From the NCBI RefSeq assembly GCF_003331055.1, contig NZ_PUQD01000014.1:1-64000 (forward strand): 64,000 bases of DNA, given 5' to 3'. The DNA is from Pseudomonas sp. AFG_SD02_1510_Pfu_092. GTDB taxonomy: Bacteria > Pseudomonadota > Gammaproteobacteria > Pseudomonadales > Pseudomonadaceae. Shown piece by piece: positions 51,843 through 61,778 of this stretch. Positions within the stretch are counted from its first letter, which is position 1. Each line of letters opens with the position of its first letter. Below the pieces are notes generated by a model, which ran no database searches, was not told the DNA's origin, and worked only from the letters and a program-made list of their open reading frames with translations. The translations under genes and the position numbers were made by a program.

Positions 51843-52736
51843 ATGGAATATGAGCTGCAAGACATACGATCTTTCGTGAAAATCGCCGAACTGGGGAGTT
51901 TTCACGAAGCCGCAGAAGCGCTGCACCTGTCGCAGCCCGCCCTCAGTCGGCGGATCAAGAAGCTGGAAGAAGGTTTGGGCACTTCGCTGCTCGAACGCAC
52001 CACCCGCCGCGTCAGCCTCACCAGCGTCGGGCGTGACTTTTTGCCCAAGGCCAGGCGCCTGCTGGACGACTTCGAGGACTCGATCCTGAGCATTCGCGAA
52101 TTGGCCGAACGCCAGACCGGCCAGGTAACCCTTGCCTGTATCCCGACCGCAGCGTTCTATTTCCTGCCGTCGGTGATCCGCGACTACAACCAGCAGTACC
52201 CGAAGATCCGCATTCGGCTGCTGGACCTCAGCGCCAACGAAGGGCTCGAAGCCGTGCTGCGCGGTGAAGCCGATTTCGGCATCAACATGATGAGCGGCCA
52301 ACACCCGGACATCGAGTTCGTCTCCCTGGTGCAGGAGCATTTCGTCCTGGCCTGCCGTCGCGACCACAAGCTGGCCGACCGCGACGCCGTGACCTGGACG
52401 GAACTGGCCGACTACCGGCTGATCGGCGTGGGCCGCCTGAGCGGCAACCGCATGTTGCTCGACCATGCCCTGTCCGGGCTCAACCTGCGGCCCAAGTGGT
52501 TTTATGAAGTTCAGCACCTGTCCACCTCGCTGGGCATGGTCGAGGCCGGGCTGGGTGTGTCGGCCATGCCCAGCCTGGCCATGCCCAGCGCCGACCACCC
52601 GACCCTGGTCAGCGTGCCGCTGATCGAACCCCAGGTCACCCGCACCCTTGGCCTGGTCTATCGACGCGGGGCGTCGCTGTCGCCAGCGGCGGAGAAGTTC
52701 GTGTCGATCCTGCTGGACAAGTGGTCCAACCGTTGA
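51843..52736 (+). CDS. LysR family regulator of the carboxylate locus
   Basis: A 297-residue protein with the LysR HTH (SFVKIAELGSFHEAAEALHL then SQPALSRRIKKLEEGLGTSL) and an effector domain (IPTAAFYFLPSVIRDYNQQY). It is divergent from the isomerase gene across 147 bp with an operator-like dyad. It probably activates the isomerase-DctA-CitMHS-OprD set in response to the substrate. Confidence 0.87.
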   Translation: MEYELQDIRSFVKIAELGSFHEAAEALHLSQPALSRRIKKLEEGLGTSLLERTTRRVSLTSVGRDFLPKARRLLDDFEDSILSIRELAERQTGQVTLACIPTAAFYFLPSVIRDYNQQYPKIRIRLLDLSANEGLEAVLRGEADFGINMMSGQHPDIEFVSLVQEHFVLACRRDHKLADRDAVTWTELADYRLIGVGRLSGNRMLLDHALSGLNLRPKWFYEVQHLSTSLGMVEAGLGVSAMPSLAMPSADHPTLVSVPLIEPQVTRTLGLVYRRGASLSPAAEKFVSILLDKWSNR

Positions 52737-52858
52737 GCGACCTGCCTGGCTGCAGGCCCAGCGCAACCGGCGGCGGGAATCGGGTGTTGCCAGCGGCCCC
52801 TCGGAAGGCAAAGAATCACCCCTCTGGCTTGCCCCTGTTTCGCTGATCTGGATACCCG

Positions 52859-53515
52859 ATGCTGACTGCCCTGTTGTTCGACCTCGATGGAACTCTCACC
52901 GACACCGACACTCTGCACTTGCAGGCGTTTCGCCAACTGCTGCGCGAGCATGATGGCCGCGAACTGAGCCAGGCGCAGTTCGAAGCCCAGGTCAGCGGCC
53001 GCGCCAATGGCGAGTTGTTCGCCGAGCTGTTTGCCGGCGCCAGTGCCGAACAGCGCCAGGCCCTGGCTGAGCGCAAGGAAGCGCTGTTCCGCAGCCTGTC
53101 ACCCTGCCTGGAACCGCTGCCGGGCCTGTTGCACCTGCTGGAGCATGCCCAGGCCCACGCACTCGGTGTGTGCGTGGTGACCAACGCGCCGCGGCTGAAC
53201 GCCGAGCACATGCTGAACGCCATGGGCCTGGGCCAGCGTTTCGAGCATGTGCTGGTGGCCGACGAGCTGGCACGGCCCAAGCCGGACCCGCTGCCGTACC
53301 TGACCGGGTTGCAGCGCCTGGGTGCCGAGGCCGCGCAGGCGCTGGCCTTCGAGGACTCGCTGCCGGGGGTGACTGCGGCCCATGGCGCGGGGATTTTCAC
53401 CGTGGGTGTGGCGACCACGCAGACGCCGGCGCGGTTGCGCGCGGCCGGGGCCGGGCTGGAAATCGAAGACTTCAATGACCCGGCGCTGTGGGCCCTGATC
53501 GGCGCCAGGCAATGA
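52859..53515 (+). CDS. HAD family phosphatase (beta-phosphoglucomutase/Gph-like)
   Basis: This 218-residue haloacid dehalogenase-superfamily hydrolase has motif I FDLDGTLTD (nucleophile Asp), motif II VVTNAPR, the Lys in ARPKPDPLPYL and motif III FEDSLPGV. A helical cap lies between motifs I and II. It dephosphorylates sugar phosphates or phosphoglycolate. The ribosome site is weak. It precedes the UvrA-like gene by 76 bp in the same direction. Confidence 0.85.
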   Translation: MLTALLFDLDGTLTDTDTLHLQAFRQLLREHDGRELSQAQFEAQVSGRANGELFAELFAGASAEQRQALAERKEALFRSLSPCLEPLPGLLHLLEHAQAHALGVCVVTNAPRLNAEHMLNAMGLGQRFEHVLVADELARPKPDPLPYLTGLQRLGAEAAQALAFEDSLPGVTAAHGAGIFTVGVATTQTPARLRAAGAGLEIEDFNDPALWALIGARQ

Positions 53516-53591
53516 ACGGCCCCGGCCTTACCCTTGCCGACGCCCCCTGATGGATTGCTACCTTCACCCTTCCCCAGCCAAGGACCGCCCC

Positions 53592-56108
53592 ATGCCCCCA
53601 CGCCAAACGCCCCCCACCGGTTTCATCCGCGTCCGTGGCGCACGTGAGCACAACCTCAAGAACATCGATGTCGATATCCCCCGCGATGCGCTGGTGGTGT
53701 TTACCGGCGTATCCGGTTCGGGCAAGTCCTCGCTGGCGTTTTCCACCCTGTACGCCGAAGCCCAGCGCCGCTACTTCGAGTCGGTGGCGCCGTATGCCCG
53801 GCGCCTGATCGACCAGGTCGGTGTGCCCGATGTAGATGCCATCGAAGGCCTGCCACCGGCGGTGGCCCTGCAACAGCAACGCGGCACGCCGAGCGCACGG
53901 TCTTCGGTGGGCAGCGTGACCACCTTGTCCAGCTCGATCCGCATGCTCTACTCGCGCGCCGGCCGTTACCCGGCCGGGCAGGCGATGCTGTATGCCGAGG
54001 ACTTTTCGCCGAACACGCCGCAAGGGGCCTGCCCGCAATGCCACGGCATGGGCCGGGTGTACGAGGTGACCGAAGCGACCCTGGTCCCCGACCCGTCACT
54101 GACCATCCGCGAACGCGCGGTGGCGGCGTGGCCGCAGGCCTGGCAGGGGCAAAACCTGCGCGATATCCTGGTAACGCTGGGCTATGACGTCGACATCCCC
54201 TGGCGCGACCTGCCCCAGGCGCAGCGCGACTGGATCCTGTTCACCGAAGAAACCCCCACCGCGCCGGTGTATGCCGGGCTGACCCCGGCGCAGACCCGCG
54301 CCGCCCTCAAGCGCAAGCTGGAGCCCAGCTACCAGGGCACTTTCATGGGTGCCCGGCGTTACGTGCTGCATACCTTCATGCATTCGCAAAGCGCGCAGAT
54401 GCGCAAGCGCGTGGCCCGCTTCATGCACCCCAGCCCCTGCCCGCTGTGCCAGGGCAAGCGCCTGAAACGCGAGGCGCTGGGCGTGACCTTCGCCGGCCTG
54501 GACATCGCCGAGCTGTCACACCTGCCGCTGCAGGCGCTGGCCGAGGTGTTGCGCAAGGTGGCGGCAGCCGGTTACCTGGCCCAGCAGCAGGATGAGCTGA
54601 CCCTGGAAAAGCGCCTGGCTGCGCAACGCATCGCCCATGAACTGCTCGAACGCATCGACACCCTGCTCGACCTTGGCCTGGGCTACCTGGCCCTGGAGCG
54701 CAGCACGCCGACCCTGTCCTCCGGCGAGCTGCAACGCCTGCGCCTGGCCACCCAGCTGAATTCGCAGCTGTTCGGCGTCGTCTACGTGCTCGACGAGCCC
54801 TCGGCCGGGCTGCACCCGGCCGACAGCGAGGCCCTGTTCGCCGCCTTGCAGCGGCTGAAGGATGCCGGCAACTCGGTGTATGTGGTCGAGCACGACCTCG
54901 ACACCATGCGCCGCGCCGACTGGCTGGTCGATGTCGGGCCGGCCGCCGGCGAGCATGGCGGCACCATTCTGTACAGCGGCCCGCCCGCCGGCCTGGCCAA
55001 GGTCGAGCCGTCATGCACCCGGGCCTACCTGTTCAGCAGCGCGGTCCAGGCCGCCCGCACAGTGCGCCCGGCGCAGGGCTGGCTGAAGCTCGAAGGCATA
55101 ACCCGCAACAACCTGCACGACCTCAGTGCCGAATTCCCGCTGGGCTGTTTTACCGCCGTTACCGGTATTTCCGGCTCGGGCAAGTCGAGCCTGGTCAGCC
55201 AGGCCCTGCTGGAACTGGTCGGGGCCCACCTGGGCCATGCCGAACCGCGCAGCGAGCCCGAAGAACAAAGCCTGGAAGACGAACCCGAGCAGGCCAGTAG
55301 CGGGCATGTGAGTGCGGGCCTTGGCAGCATCAAACGGCTGGTCCAGGTGGACCAGAAGCCGATCGGCCGCACGCCGCGCTCCAACCTGGCCACCTACACC
55401 GGCCTGTTCGATCACGTGCGCAAGCTGTTCGCCGCCACTGAACAGGCCAAGGCCCAAGGCTTCGATGCCGGACGCTTTTCCTTCAACGTGGCCAAGGGCC
55501 GCTGTGAACATTGCGAGGGCGAAGGCTTCGTCAGCGTCGAGCTGCTGTTCATGCCCAGCGTCTATGCCCCCTGCCCGACCTGCCATGGCGCGCGTTACAA
55601 CCCGCAGACCCTGGCGGTGCACTGGCAAGGCATGAACATCGCCCAGGTGTTGCAACTGACCGTCGACCAGGCCCTGGCGGTGTTCGCCGAACAGCCCGCC
55701 GTGCGGCGCTGCCTGCAGGTGCTGCAGGACATCGGCCTGGGCTACCTGCGCCTGGGCCAGCCGGCCACCGAGCTGTCCGGTGGCGAGGCGCAGCGCATCA
55801 AGCTGGCCACCGAGCTGCAGCGCCTGGCCCGTGGCGCGACGTTGTACGTGCTGGACGAGCCTACCAACGGCCTGCACCCGCAGGACATCGACCGGCTGCT
55901 GCTGCAACTCAACCGCCTGGTCGATGCCGGGCACAGTGTGGTGGTGGTCGAGCATGACATGCGCGTGGTCGCGCAGTGCGACTGGGTCATCGACATCGGG
56001 CCGGGCGCCGGCGATGCCGGGGGCCGGGTGGTAGTCAGCGGCACGCCGCAGGCGGTGGCTGGGTGCGCTGAAAGCCGCACTGCGCCGTTCCTGGCCAAAG
56101 CTTTGTAG
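53592..56108 (+). CDS. Short UvrA homologue (UvrA2-like, class II)
   Basis: This 838-residue protein is about 100 residues shorter than UvrA. It has two ABC modules: Walker [10 protein letters not shown] (39-47) with signature [10 protein letters not shown] and [11 protein letters not shown], and Walker [10 protein letters not shown] with signature [10 protein letters not shown] and [11 protein letters not shown]. Zinc-type CxxC pairs are CPQCHG, CPLCQG, CEHCEG and CPTCHG. The missing length falls in the region where UvrA binds UvrB, as in UvrA2 proteins. It is followed after 4 bp by an MFS pump and HlyD adaptor, so it may protect DNA or confer drug resistance together with efflux. Confidence 0.88.
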   Translation: MPPRQTPPTGFIRVRGAREHNLKNIDVDIPRDALVVFTGVSGSGKSSLAFSTLYAEAQRRYFESVAPYARRLIDQVGVPDVDAIEGLPPAVALQQQRGTPSARSSVGSVTTLSSSIRMLYSRAGRYPAGQAMLYAEDFSPNTPQGACPQCHGMGRVYEVTEATLVPDPSLTIRERAVAAWPQAWQGQNLRDILVTLGYDVDIPWRDLPQAQRDWILFTEETPTAPVYAGLTPAQTRAALKRKLEPSYQGTFMGARRYVLHTFMHSQSAQMRKRVARFMHPSPCPLCQGKRLKREALGVTFAGLDIAELSHLPLQALAEVLRKVAAAGYLAQQQDELTLEKRLAAQRIAHELLERIDTLLDLGLGYLALERSTPTLSSGELQRLRLATQLNSQLFGVVYVLDEPSAGLHPADSEALFAALQRLKDAGNSVYVVEHDLDTMRRADWLVDVGPAAGEHGGTILYSGPPAGLAKVEPSCTRAYLFSSAVQAARTVRPAQGWLKLEGITRNNLHDLSAEFPLGCFTAVTGISGSGKSSLVSQALLELVGAHLGHAEPRSEPEEQSLEDEPEQASSGHVSAGLGSIKRLVQVDQKPIGRTPRSNLATYTGLFDHVRKLFAATEQAKAQGFDAGRFSFNVAKGRCEHCEGEGFVSVELLFMPSVYAPCPTCHGARYNPQTLAVHWQGMNIAQVLQLTVDQALAVFAEQPAVRRCLQVLQDIGLGYLRLGQPATELSGGEAQRIKLATELQRLARGATLYVLDEPTNGLHPQDIDRLLLQLNRLVDAGHSVVVVEHDMRVVAQCDWVIDIGPGAGDAGGRVVVSGTPQAVAGCAESRTAPFLAKAL

Positions 56109-56112
56109 CGCC

Positions 56113-57762
56113 ATGGACAAATACGCCCCGCGCCAGTGGCTGCCCCACGAAAAGCCCAGCCTGCCAGGCTCGCCCTCGACGCCGCTGCACACCCCGGCCA
56201 AGCGCCTGGCCTACGGCGCGGTCGGCCTGCTGGTGGCCATTACCGGCGGCCTGGGCAACGCGCTGGTCACCGCCAACCTGGTTTTCCTGCAAGGCGCGCT
56301 GGGCGCGACCACGGCGGAAATGGCCTGGCTGCCAGCCGCCTATGTCATGACCAATGTGTCGATCAACCTGTTGCTGGTGAAGTTTCGCCAGCAGTTCGGC
56401 CTGCGCGCCTTCACCGAGGTGTTCCTGGTGCTGTATGCCCTGGTTACCTTCGCCCACCTGCTGGTCAACGACCTCAACTCGGCCATCGCCGTGCGTGCGG
56501 CGCACGGCATGGTCGGCGCCGCACTCAGCTCGCTGGGGCTGTACTACATGATCCAGGCGTTTCCGGCAAAATGGCGGCTGAAAGCGATGGTGCTGGGGCT
56601 CGGCGCCTCGCAGCTGGCATTGCCGCTGGCGCGGATCTTTTCCGAAGACCTGCTGCAGATCGCCGAGTGGCGCGGGCTGTACCTGTTCGAACTGGGCCTG
56701 GCGTTGGCCGCGCTGGGTTGCGTGCTGCTGCTCAAGCTGCCGCCCGGTGACCGCTTCAAGACCTTCGAACCGCTGGACTTTCTCACCTTCTCGCTGATGG
56801 CCAGCGGCACCGCCCTGCTCTGCGCGGTGCTCTCGCTCGGGCGCATCGACTGGTGGCTGGAGGCGCCATGGATCGGCGTGGCCCTGGCCGCCTCGATCGG
56901 CCTGATCCTCACCGGCCTGGCGATCGAGCACAACCGCCAGAACCCGTTGCTGATGACCCGCTGGCTCGGCAGTGGGGCGATCATCCGCCTGGCCTTGTGC
57001 GTGGTGCTGATCCGCATGGTCACCTCGGAGCAGTCCACCGGTGCGGTCGGTTTTCTGCAGGCGCTGAACCTGGGCAGCGAGCAGATGCGCACGCTGTATG
57101 CGGTCATGCTGCTGGGCGCGGTGGCCGGCCTGGCCAGCAGCGCCCTCACCATCAACCCCGGCCACCTGGTGATGCCGCTGCTCATCGCGTTGCTGGCGAT
57201 GGCCACCGGGGCGTTCATGGACAGCAGCTCGAGCAACCTCACCCGCCCCGCGCAGATGTACCTCAGCCAGTTCCTGCTGGCGTTCGGCAGTACCTTCTTC
57301 CTCGGCCCGTCCATGGCCCTGGGCATCAGCCATGTGCGCGCCAACCCGCGCAACCTGGTGAGCTTCTCGGTGCTGTTCGGCATCTGCAACAACCTCGGCG
57401 GCCTGCTTGGCGCGGCGCTGCTGGGCACCTTCCAGACCTGGCGGGAGAAATTTCACTCCAGCCACCTGATGGACCGCATCAGCTACCTGGAACCCCTGGT
57501 CACGGCGCGCGTGCAAAGCGGCGGCGCCGGCTACGGCGCGATCATCGCCGACCCGGCGCTGCGCAGCGAGGCCGGTATGCGCCTGCTGGCCAGTGCCGCC
57601 ACGCGCGAAGCCAACATCATGGCCTACAACGATGTGTTCGCGCTGATCGGCAGCATCGCTATTCTGACCATGATCTGGATCTGCATCCGTAGCACCTGGC
57701 TCTGGCACAGCAAACGCCAGGCCGGCTCTTCCGACTCCACCCCCGGCGCGCCCACCCGATGA
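56113..57762 (+). CDS. MFS multidrug transporter (EmrB/DHA2-like)
   Basis: This 549-residue protein has about 14 membrane helices, as in DHA2 pumps, beginning GAVGLLVAITGGLGNALVTA. It contains the DHA2-like MAWLPAAYVMTNVSINLLLV segment and a late FSVLFGICNNLGGLLGAALL helix. The stop overlaps the start of the HlyD gene (ATGA), so pump and adaptor are translated together. Substrate unknown. Confidence 0.86.
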   Translation: MDKYAPRQWLPHEKPSLPGSPSTPLHTPAKRLAYGAVGLLVAITGGLGNALVTANLVFLQGALGATTAEMAWLPAAYVMTNVSINLLLVKFRQQFGLRAFTEVFLVLYALVTFAHLLVNDLNSAIAVRAAHGMVGAALSSLGLYYMIQAFPAKWRLKAMVLGLGASQLALPLARIFSEDLLQIAEWRGLYLFELGLALAALGCVLLLKLPPGDRFKTFEPLDFLTFSLMASGTALLCAVLSLGRIDWWLEAPWIGVALAASIGLILTGLAIEHNRQNPLLMTRWLGSGAIIRLALCVVLIRMVTSEQSTGAVGFLQALNLGSEQMRTLYAVMLLGAVAGLASSALTINPGHLVMPLLIALLAMATGAFMDSSSSNLTRPAQMYLSQFLLAFGSTFFLGPSMALGISHVRANPRNLVSFSVLFGICNNLGGLLGAALLGTFQTWREKFHSSHLMDRISYLEPLVTARVQSGGAGYGAIIADPALRSEAGMRLLASAATREANIMAYNDVFALIGSIAILTMIWICIRSTWLWHSKRQAGSSDSTPGAPTR

Positions 57763-58892
57763 CCGACGACACCCGCAGCAGCACCACCACCGCCATCGCC
57801 GAAACCCCGGAAGGCGCCACGCCGCCCAGCGAACCGAGCAGCCCGGCCCGTTCGCGGCGGGTGCGCATCCTCTCGTCGATCAGCTTCGCCGGCGTGGCCC
57901 TGGCCGGCATCCTGCTGGTGCTGTATGCCTGGCGCCTGCCGCCCTTCAGCAGCGCCATCGAAAGCACCGAGAACGCCCTGGTGCGCGGCCAGGTGACCAT
58001 CATCGGGCCGCAGCTGAGCGGCTATGTCGTTGATGTGCCCGTGCATGATTTCCAGTTCGTCAAGGCCGGCGACCTGCTGGTGCAACTGGACGACCGCATC
58101 TACCGGCAACGCCTGGCGCAGGCCATCGCCCAGCTGCAACAGCAACAGGCGGCGCTGGCCAACAACCTGCAGCAGCGCAACAGTGCCGAGGCGGGCATTG
58201 CCCAGCGCCGGGCGGCCATCGACGATGCCGCCGCCCAAGCCGCCAAGGCCAAGGCCGATTTGGCGCGCAACCAGTTGCTGGTTGGCGACGGCTCGGTGTC
58301 GCGCCGCGACCTGGACCTGGCCCGGGCCAGCCACGCCGCGGCGGTGGCCAGCCTGGCTCAGGCCAAAGCGGCGCTGGAGATTGCCCGCCAGGACCGGGAA
58401 ACCGTGGTGGTCAACCGCGCCGCGCTGGAAGCTGCGGTGGAAAACGCCAAGGCCGCCGTGGAACTGGCGCGCATCGACCTCGACAACACCCGCGTCACCG
58501 CCCCGCGTGATGGCCAGCTGGGGCAGATCGGCACGCGCCTGGGGGCTTATGTGAATTCCGGCGCGCAGCTGATGGCACTGGTACCCGATACCCTCTGGGT
58601 GATCGCCAACATGAAGGAAACCCAGATGGCCAATGTGCGCATCGGCCAGCCGGCAAGCTTTACCGTGGATGCGCTGAACCATTTGAAGCTGCACGGGCAC
58701 GTGCAACAGATTTCACCCGCCACCGGCTCCGAGTTCGCCTTGCTGCAGGCCGACAATGCCACTGGCAATTTCGTCAAGATCGCCCAGCGCATACCGGTGC
58801 GCATCACCGTGGATGCCGGCCAGCCACAAGCCCGGCAACTGCGCCCGGGGATGTCGGTGGTGGTGAGTATCGATACCCGTCGCGAACCGTGA
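57759..58892 (+). CDS. HlyD/EmrA family membrane fusion protein
   Basis: This 377-residue protein has a cytoplasmic N-terminus, one membrane helix (ISFAGVALAGILLVLYAWRL), a lipoyl half (VTIIGPQLSGYVVDVPVHDF), a long coiled coil (RLAQAIAQLQQQQAALANNL and following Ala/Arg/Gln-rich repeats), the second lipoyl half (RIDLDNTRVTAPRDGQLGQI) and a beta-barrel domain. It links the MFS pump to an outer-membrane channel; none is encoded here, so a TolC-like protein elsewhere is presumed. Confidence 0.9.
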   Translation: MTDDTRSSTTTAIAETPEGATPPSEPSSPARSRRVRILSSISFAGVALAGILLVLYAWRLPPFSSAIESTENALVRGQVTIIGPQLSGYVVDVPVHDFQFVKAGDLLVQLDDRIYRQRLAQAIAQLQQQQAALANNLQQRNSAEAGIAQRRAAIDDAAAQAAKAKADLARNQLLVGDGSVSRRDLDLARASHAAAVASLAQAKAALEIARQDRETVVVNRAALEAAVENAKAAVELARIDLDNTRVTAPRDGQLGQIGTRLGAYVNSGAQLMALVPDTLWVIANMKETQMANVRIGQPASFTVDALNHLKLHGHVQQISPATGSEFALLQADNATGNFVKIAQRIPVRITVDAGQPQARQLRPGMSVVVSIDTRREP

Positions 58893-58954
58893 TGTCGCGC
58901 GTACCGACCTGGCGCGGGCAAGGCAGCGCTCACGGACCTGCAGATAACCATTCA

Positions 58955-59240
58955 CCGCGTCGCCTGCTTCGCGGGTGAACCCGCTCCCACAGGGATCCAC
59001 GCAGACCTCGGGCTGACGCTGTGCCTGTGGGAGCGGCCGTGGCCGCGAACACCGGCGCAGCCGGTGCTATCCACCGCGTCGTCTGCTTCGCGGGCTTGCC
59101 CGCTTCCACAGGAACCCGCGCAGGCCTCGGGCTCACGCTGTGCCTGTGGGAGCGGCCATGGCCGCGAACACCGGCGCAGCCGGTGCCATCCACCGCGTCG
59201 TCTGCTTCGCGGGCTTGCCCGCTCCCACAGGATAGGCGGA
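58955..59240. repeat. Tandem REP array (about 2.5 units, reverse orientation)
   Basis: The array runs CTTCGCGGGTGAACCCGCTC / TGTGGGAGCGGCCGTGGCCG / CTTCGCGGGCTTGCCCGCTT / TGTGGGAGCGGCCATGGCCG / CTTCGCGGGCTTGCCCGCTC. The members alternate in orientation and are separated by CACCGGCGCAGCCGGTG palindromes and a GCCTCGGGCTCACGCTGTGC link. It is the mirror image of the arrays at 17.2 and 41.6 kb and fills most of the 467-bp gap behind the HlyD gene; the remainder holds nothing I recognise. Confidence 0.9.
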
Positions 59241-59359
59241 TCGCCTGCGAATCCAGTTCCCTTGGCGACCGCACAGCCAAGATGCCGTCGTGCCACGATT
59301 GCGCCGCTCTAACCCGTGGGTTCTAATCGCGCACGATCCATTTCCAAGGAAGTTCCACC

Positions 59360-59953
59360 ATGTACAGGAAGATCGTGCCGCTGGCGCTGCTGGCAACCCT
59401 GGGCGGTTGCTCCGAGCGCCAGGATGCCCCCGAGGCCAGTTTTCACAAGGCCGCCCAGGCCTACCTCGACACCCAGTACCCGCACTGCTTCGTCATCAGT
59501 TCATTCCCCACCAGAACCCGCGACTTCGATGTGCACGGCACCAACAAGGCCTTGCATGCCCTGGCCCAGGTGGGTGTGGTCAGCGAGAAGGAAATCTCGC
59601 GCACCGAAGTGCCTGCGCGGCTGTGGTCGCCGGCGCGCACGGATATCTACTACGCCTACGACCTCACCGACGAAGGCCGCAAGTACTACAAGGCGCAACA
59701 AGGCCTGTGCTTCGGCAAGGCCCAGGTGACCGCCATCGAGCAGTTCAGCAAGCCGAGCGAGGCCAACGGGCAGAAGCGCTCGAAGGTGACCTACGCCTAC
59801 AAAGTCACCGGGTTGCCGGCCTGGGCTGCCGATGAACAGGTCAAGGCCAACGTTGCCGAGCTGGGCGAGGCCCTGGCCAGCCACGACAGGCCGCTCAAGG
59901 ACACCCGCGAGATGGTGCTGACCCGCCAGGGCTGGCAATTGCTCGAGCAGTAA
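59360..59953 (+). CDS. Hypothetical lipoprotein
   Basis: This 197-residue protein has a lipobox LLATLGGC (modified Cys at about residue 17) after a hydrophobic leader, so it is membrane-anchored by lipid. The mature part begins SERQDAPEASFHKAAQAYLD and contains TRDFDVHGTNKALHALAQVG. Two internal cysteines (PHCFV, GLCFG) could form a disulfide. No enzyme motif is seen. AAGGAAG precedes the ATG. Monocistronic between a REP array and an MFS gene. Confidence 0.78.
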   Translation: MYRKIVPLALLATLGGCSERQDAPEASFHKAAQAYLDTQYPHCFVISSFPTRTRDFDVHGTNKALHALAQVGVVSEKEISRTEVPARLWSPARTDIYYAYDLTDEGRKYYKAQQGLCFGKAQVTAIEQFSKPSEANGQKRSKVTYAYKVTGLPAWAADEQVKANVAELGEALASHDRPLKDTREMVLTRQGWQLLEQ

Positions 59954-60031
59954 CAGCGGGGCCGGTTTGTCTGCCACGGACAGGTTCATGTCGCGCGCAG
60001 ACTGCGGCGTCTCGTCGCACACCCAAGCCCC

Positions 60032-60060
60032 TTGGGCAAAACCGCTCAAGCCCGTAGAAT
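60032..60060 (+). promoter_or_regulatory. Sigma70 promoter candidate with long leader to the MFS gene
   Basis: TTGGGC (60032-60037), a 17-bp spacer and TAGAAT (60055-60060) would start a transcript near 60067, leaving a 5' leader of about 250 nt before the MFS start codon at 60321. Confidence 0.5.
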
Positions 60061-60147
60061 CGCGCTTCCTTTTCGCCCGTCGCCTTGAACGGTGGCAACC
60101 GGCAGCAATGACAGAGTCCGTGCCTGAACACATGACCGCACATGTGA

Positions 60148-60270
60148 AATAGGCTCAACCCTCCCCGCCAGGCCCACTCCCACAGGGCCCAGCGGTTGAG
60201 TCTTGCCCAGGTCGCATCCAGCCCAGGCACATCCGTGCAACCACTCGGCCCCGTTTTCGGGCCGAGCCGG
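60148..60270 (+). other. Structured 5' leader region upstream of the MFS gene
   Basis: The leader contains complementary CTCAACC and GGTTGAG segments either side of a single partial REP-like core, a GCAC-ATCC-GTGC hairpin and a strong CTCGGCCC...GGGCCGAG hairpin (60244-60266) with a T-rich loop about 55 nt before the start. It may be a cis-regulatory RNA or just processed leader; no known riboswitch class is recognised. The 367-bp gap 59954-60320 holds nothing else that I can see. Confidence 0.35.
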
Positions 60271-60320
60271 TGTGCGCGTTCGAAAAGGCGCTTGTTCTGC
60301 TCATCCAACCAGAGGTACCT

Positions 60321-61625
60321 ATGTCTCCGCGTTTGCTGGCCATGGCGCTGGCGCCCCTGCTCGGGCTGTTCATCATTGCCCTGGGCAACGGCTTCATGTC
60401 TTCCCTTACCACCTTGCGCCTCGGCGCTGCCGGCGAGTCGGCCACCACCATCGGTGTCGTCTCCTCGACCTACTTCATCGGCCTCACCCTCGGCGCCATC
60501 TTCAACGACCGGTTGATCCTGCGCATCGGGCACATCCGCGCCTACACCAGCTTTGCCTCGCTGATCGCCGTGACCATCCTGCTGCAGGGCCTGTTCTACG
60601 ACGTCACCTGGTGGTCGGTGCTGCGCCTGATCAACGGCTGGGCGGCGGTGGGCGTGTTCCTGGTGATCGAAAGCTGGCTGCTGCTGGCCGGCGACGCCAA
60701 GATCCGCGGCCGCCTGCTGGCGCTGTACATGATCGCCTTCTACGGCGCCGGGGTCATCGCCCAGGCCGGCCTCGGCGAAATCACCCACATGGGCGACACC
60801 GCGCCGTTCATGCTGGCCGGTGTGCTCGCCGCGCTGTCGGTACTGCCCATCGTCATCCTGCCACGGGTGTCGCCGCTGCTCGACCAGGTCGAGCCGCTCA
60901 AGCCGCGGCAGTTGCTCGGCGTGGCACCGTCGGGGCTGGTCGGCTGCTTCGGTTCCGGTGTGGCGATTGCCGGTATCTATGCGCTGTTGCCGCTGTACCT
61001 GCAGCGCATCGGCCTGGATGTGGGTGAAGTCGGCAACATGATGGCCTGGGTGATTCTGGGCGCCATGCTGCTGCAGTACCCGGTCGGGCGTTGGTCCGAC
61101 CGCAAGGACCGCCAGGATGTGCTGATCGCCCTGGCCGCGTTGTGCGTGGTGCTGTCGCTGGTGACGGTGTTCCTGCCGTCGGACTCGGTGCTGCTGCCGG
61201 CCATGCTGTTCCTGCTTGGCGGTGGGGTGTTCACCCTGTACCCGGTGGCGGTCAGCCATGCGGCCGACCGCGCGCCGTCCGATGCGCTGGTGCCGATGAT
61301 CCAGGGCCTGCTGCTGATCAACTCGCTGGGCTCGGCGATGGCACCGCTGGCGATGTCGCCGATGATGACCGAATTTGGCGAGGCCGGGCTGTTCTGGGCC
61401 TTTGCCGTGGTCAACCTGGGCATGGTGTGCTTCTTCATCTGGCGCCGTGGCAAGCGCCCGGCGGCGGAGCACCCGGCGCCGTTCACCGCCTCGACCACCT
61501 TTTCGCCGACCGGTGCCGAGCTGCGGGTGACCGAAGACCTGATGCACGCCGCGCAGGAGCACCCGCCGCTGGAGCCGGTGGCCAACGCTGCGCCCGCAGC
61601 GGCGCAGCGCTCGGAATCGCACTGA
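60321..61625 (+). CDS. MFS transporter (YcaD-like)
   Basis: This 434-residue protein has 12 membrane helices, opening with LLGLFIIALGNGFMSSLTTL, and the loop motif GAIFNDRLILRIGHIRAY. A second-half cytoplasmic loop YPVGRWSDRKDRQDVL and a disordered 50-residue C-terminal tail (EHPAPFTASTTF onward) follow. AGAGG lies nine bases before the ATG; a longer ORF through the leader is rejected. Resembles YcaD and related carriers with unknown substrate. Confidence 0.85.
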   Translation: MSPRLLAMALAPLLGLFIIALGNGFMSSLTTLRLGAAGESATTIGVVSSTYFIGLTLGAIFNDRLILRIGHIRAYTSFASLIAVTILLQGLFYDVTWWSVLRLINGWAAVGVFLVIESWLLLAGDAKIRGRLLALYMIAFYGAGVIAQAGLGEITHMGDTAPFMLAGVLAALSVLPIVILPRVSPLLDQVEPLKPRQLLGVAPSGLVGCFGSGVAIAGIYALLPLYLQRIGLDVGEVGNMMAWVILGAMLLQYPVGRWSDRKDRQDVLIALAALCVVLSLVTVFLPSDSVLLPAMLFLLGGGVFTLYPVAVSHAADRAPSDALVPMIQGLLLINSLGSAMAPLAMSPMMTEFGEAGLFWAFAVVNLGMVCFFIWRRGKRPAAEHPAPFTASTTFSPTGAELRVTEDLMHAAQEHPPLEPVANAAPAAAQRSESH

Positions 61626-61654
61626 CGCCGGGGGCGCGCCGCTAGCGCAATGCT

Positions 61655-61748
61655 GGTCACTGTGGGAGCGGGCGCGCCCGCGAACACCGGCGAAGCCGGT
61701 GCCATTCACCGCGTCGCCTGCTTCGCGGGCGCGCCCGCTCCCACATGA
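61655..61748. repeat. REP pair
   Basis: TGTGGGAGCGGGCGCGCCCG then CGAACACCGG, and inverted CTTCGCGGGCGCGCCCGCTC then CCACA, flank a CACCGGCGAAGCCGGTG palindrome. Confidence 0.9.
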
Positions 61749-61778
61749 TCGGCGTGCGCCTGGCAGTTGGTGAATACG

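Noticed and set aside
60270..60320. TTCGAAA in the leader resembling a tRNA T-loop
   Set aside because: The flanking bases do not form a T-stem, and no acceptor, D or anticodon arms can be drawn.
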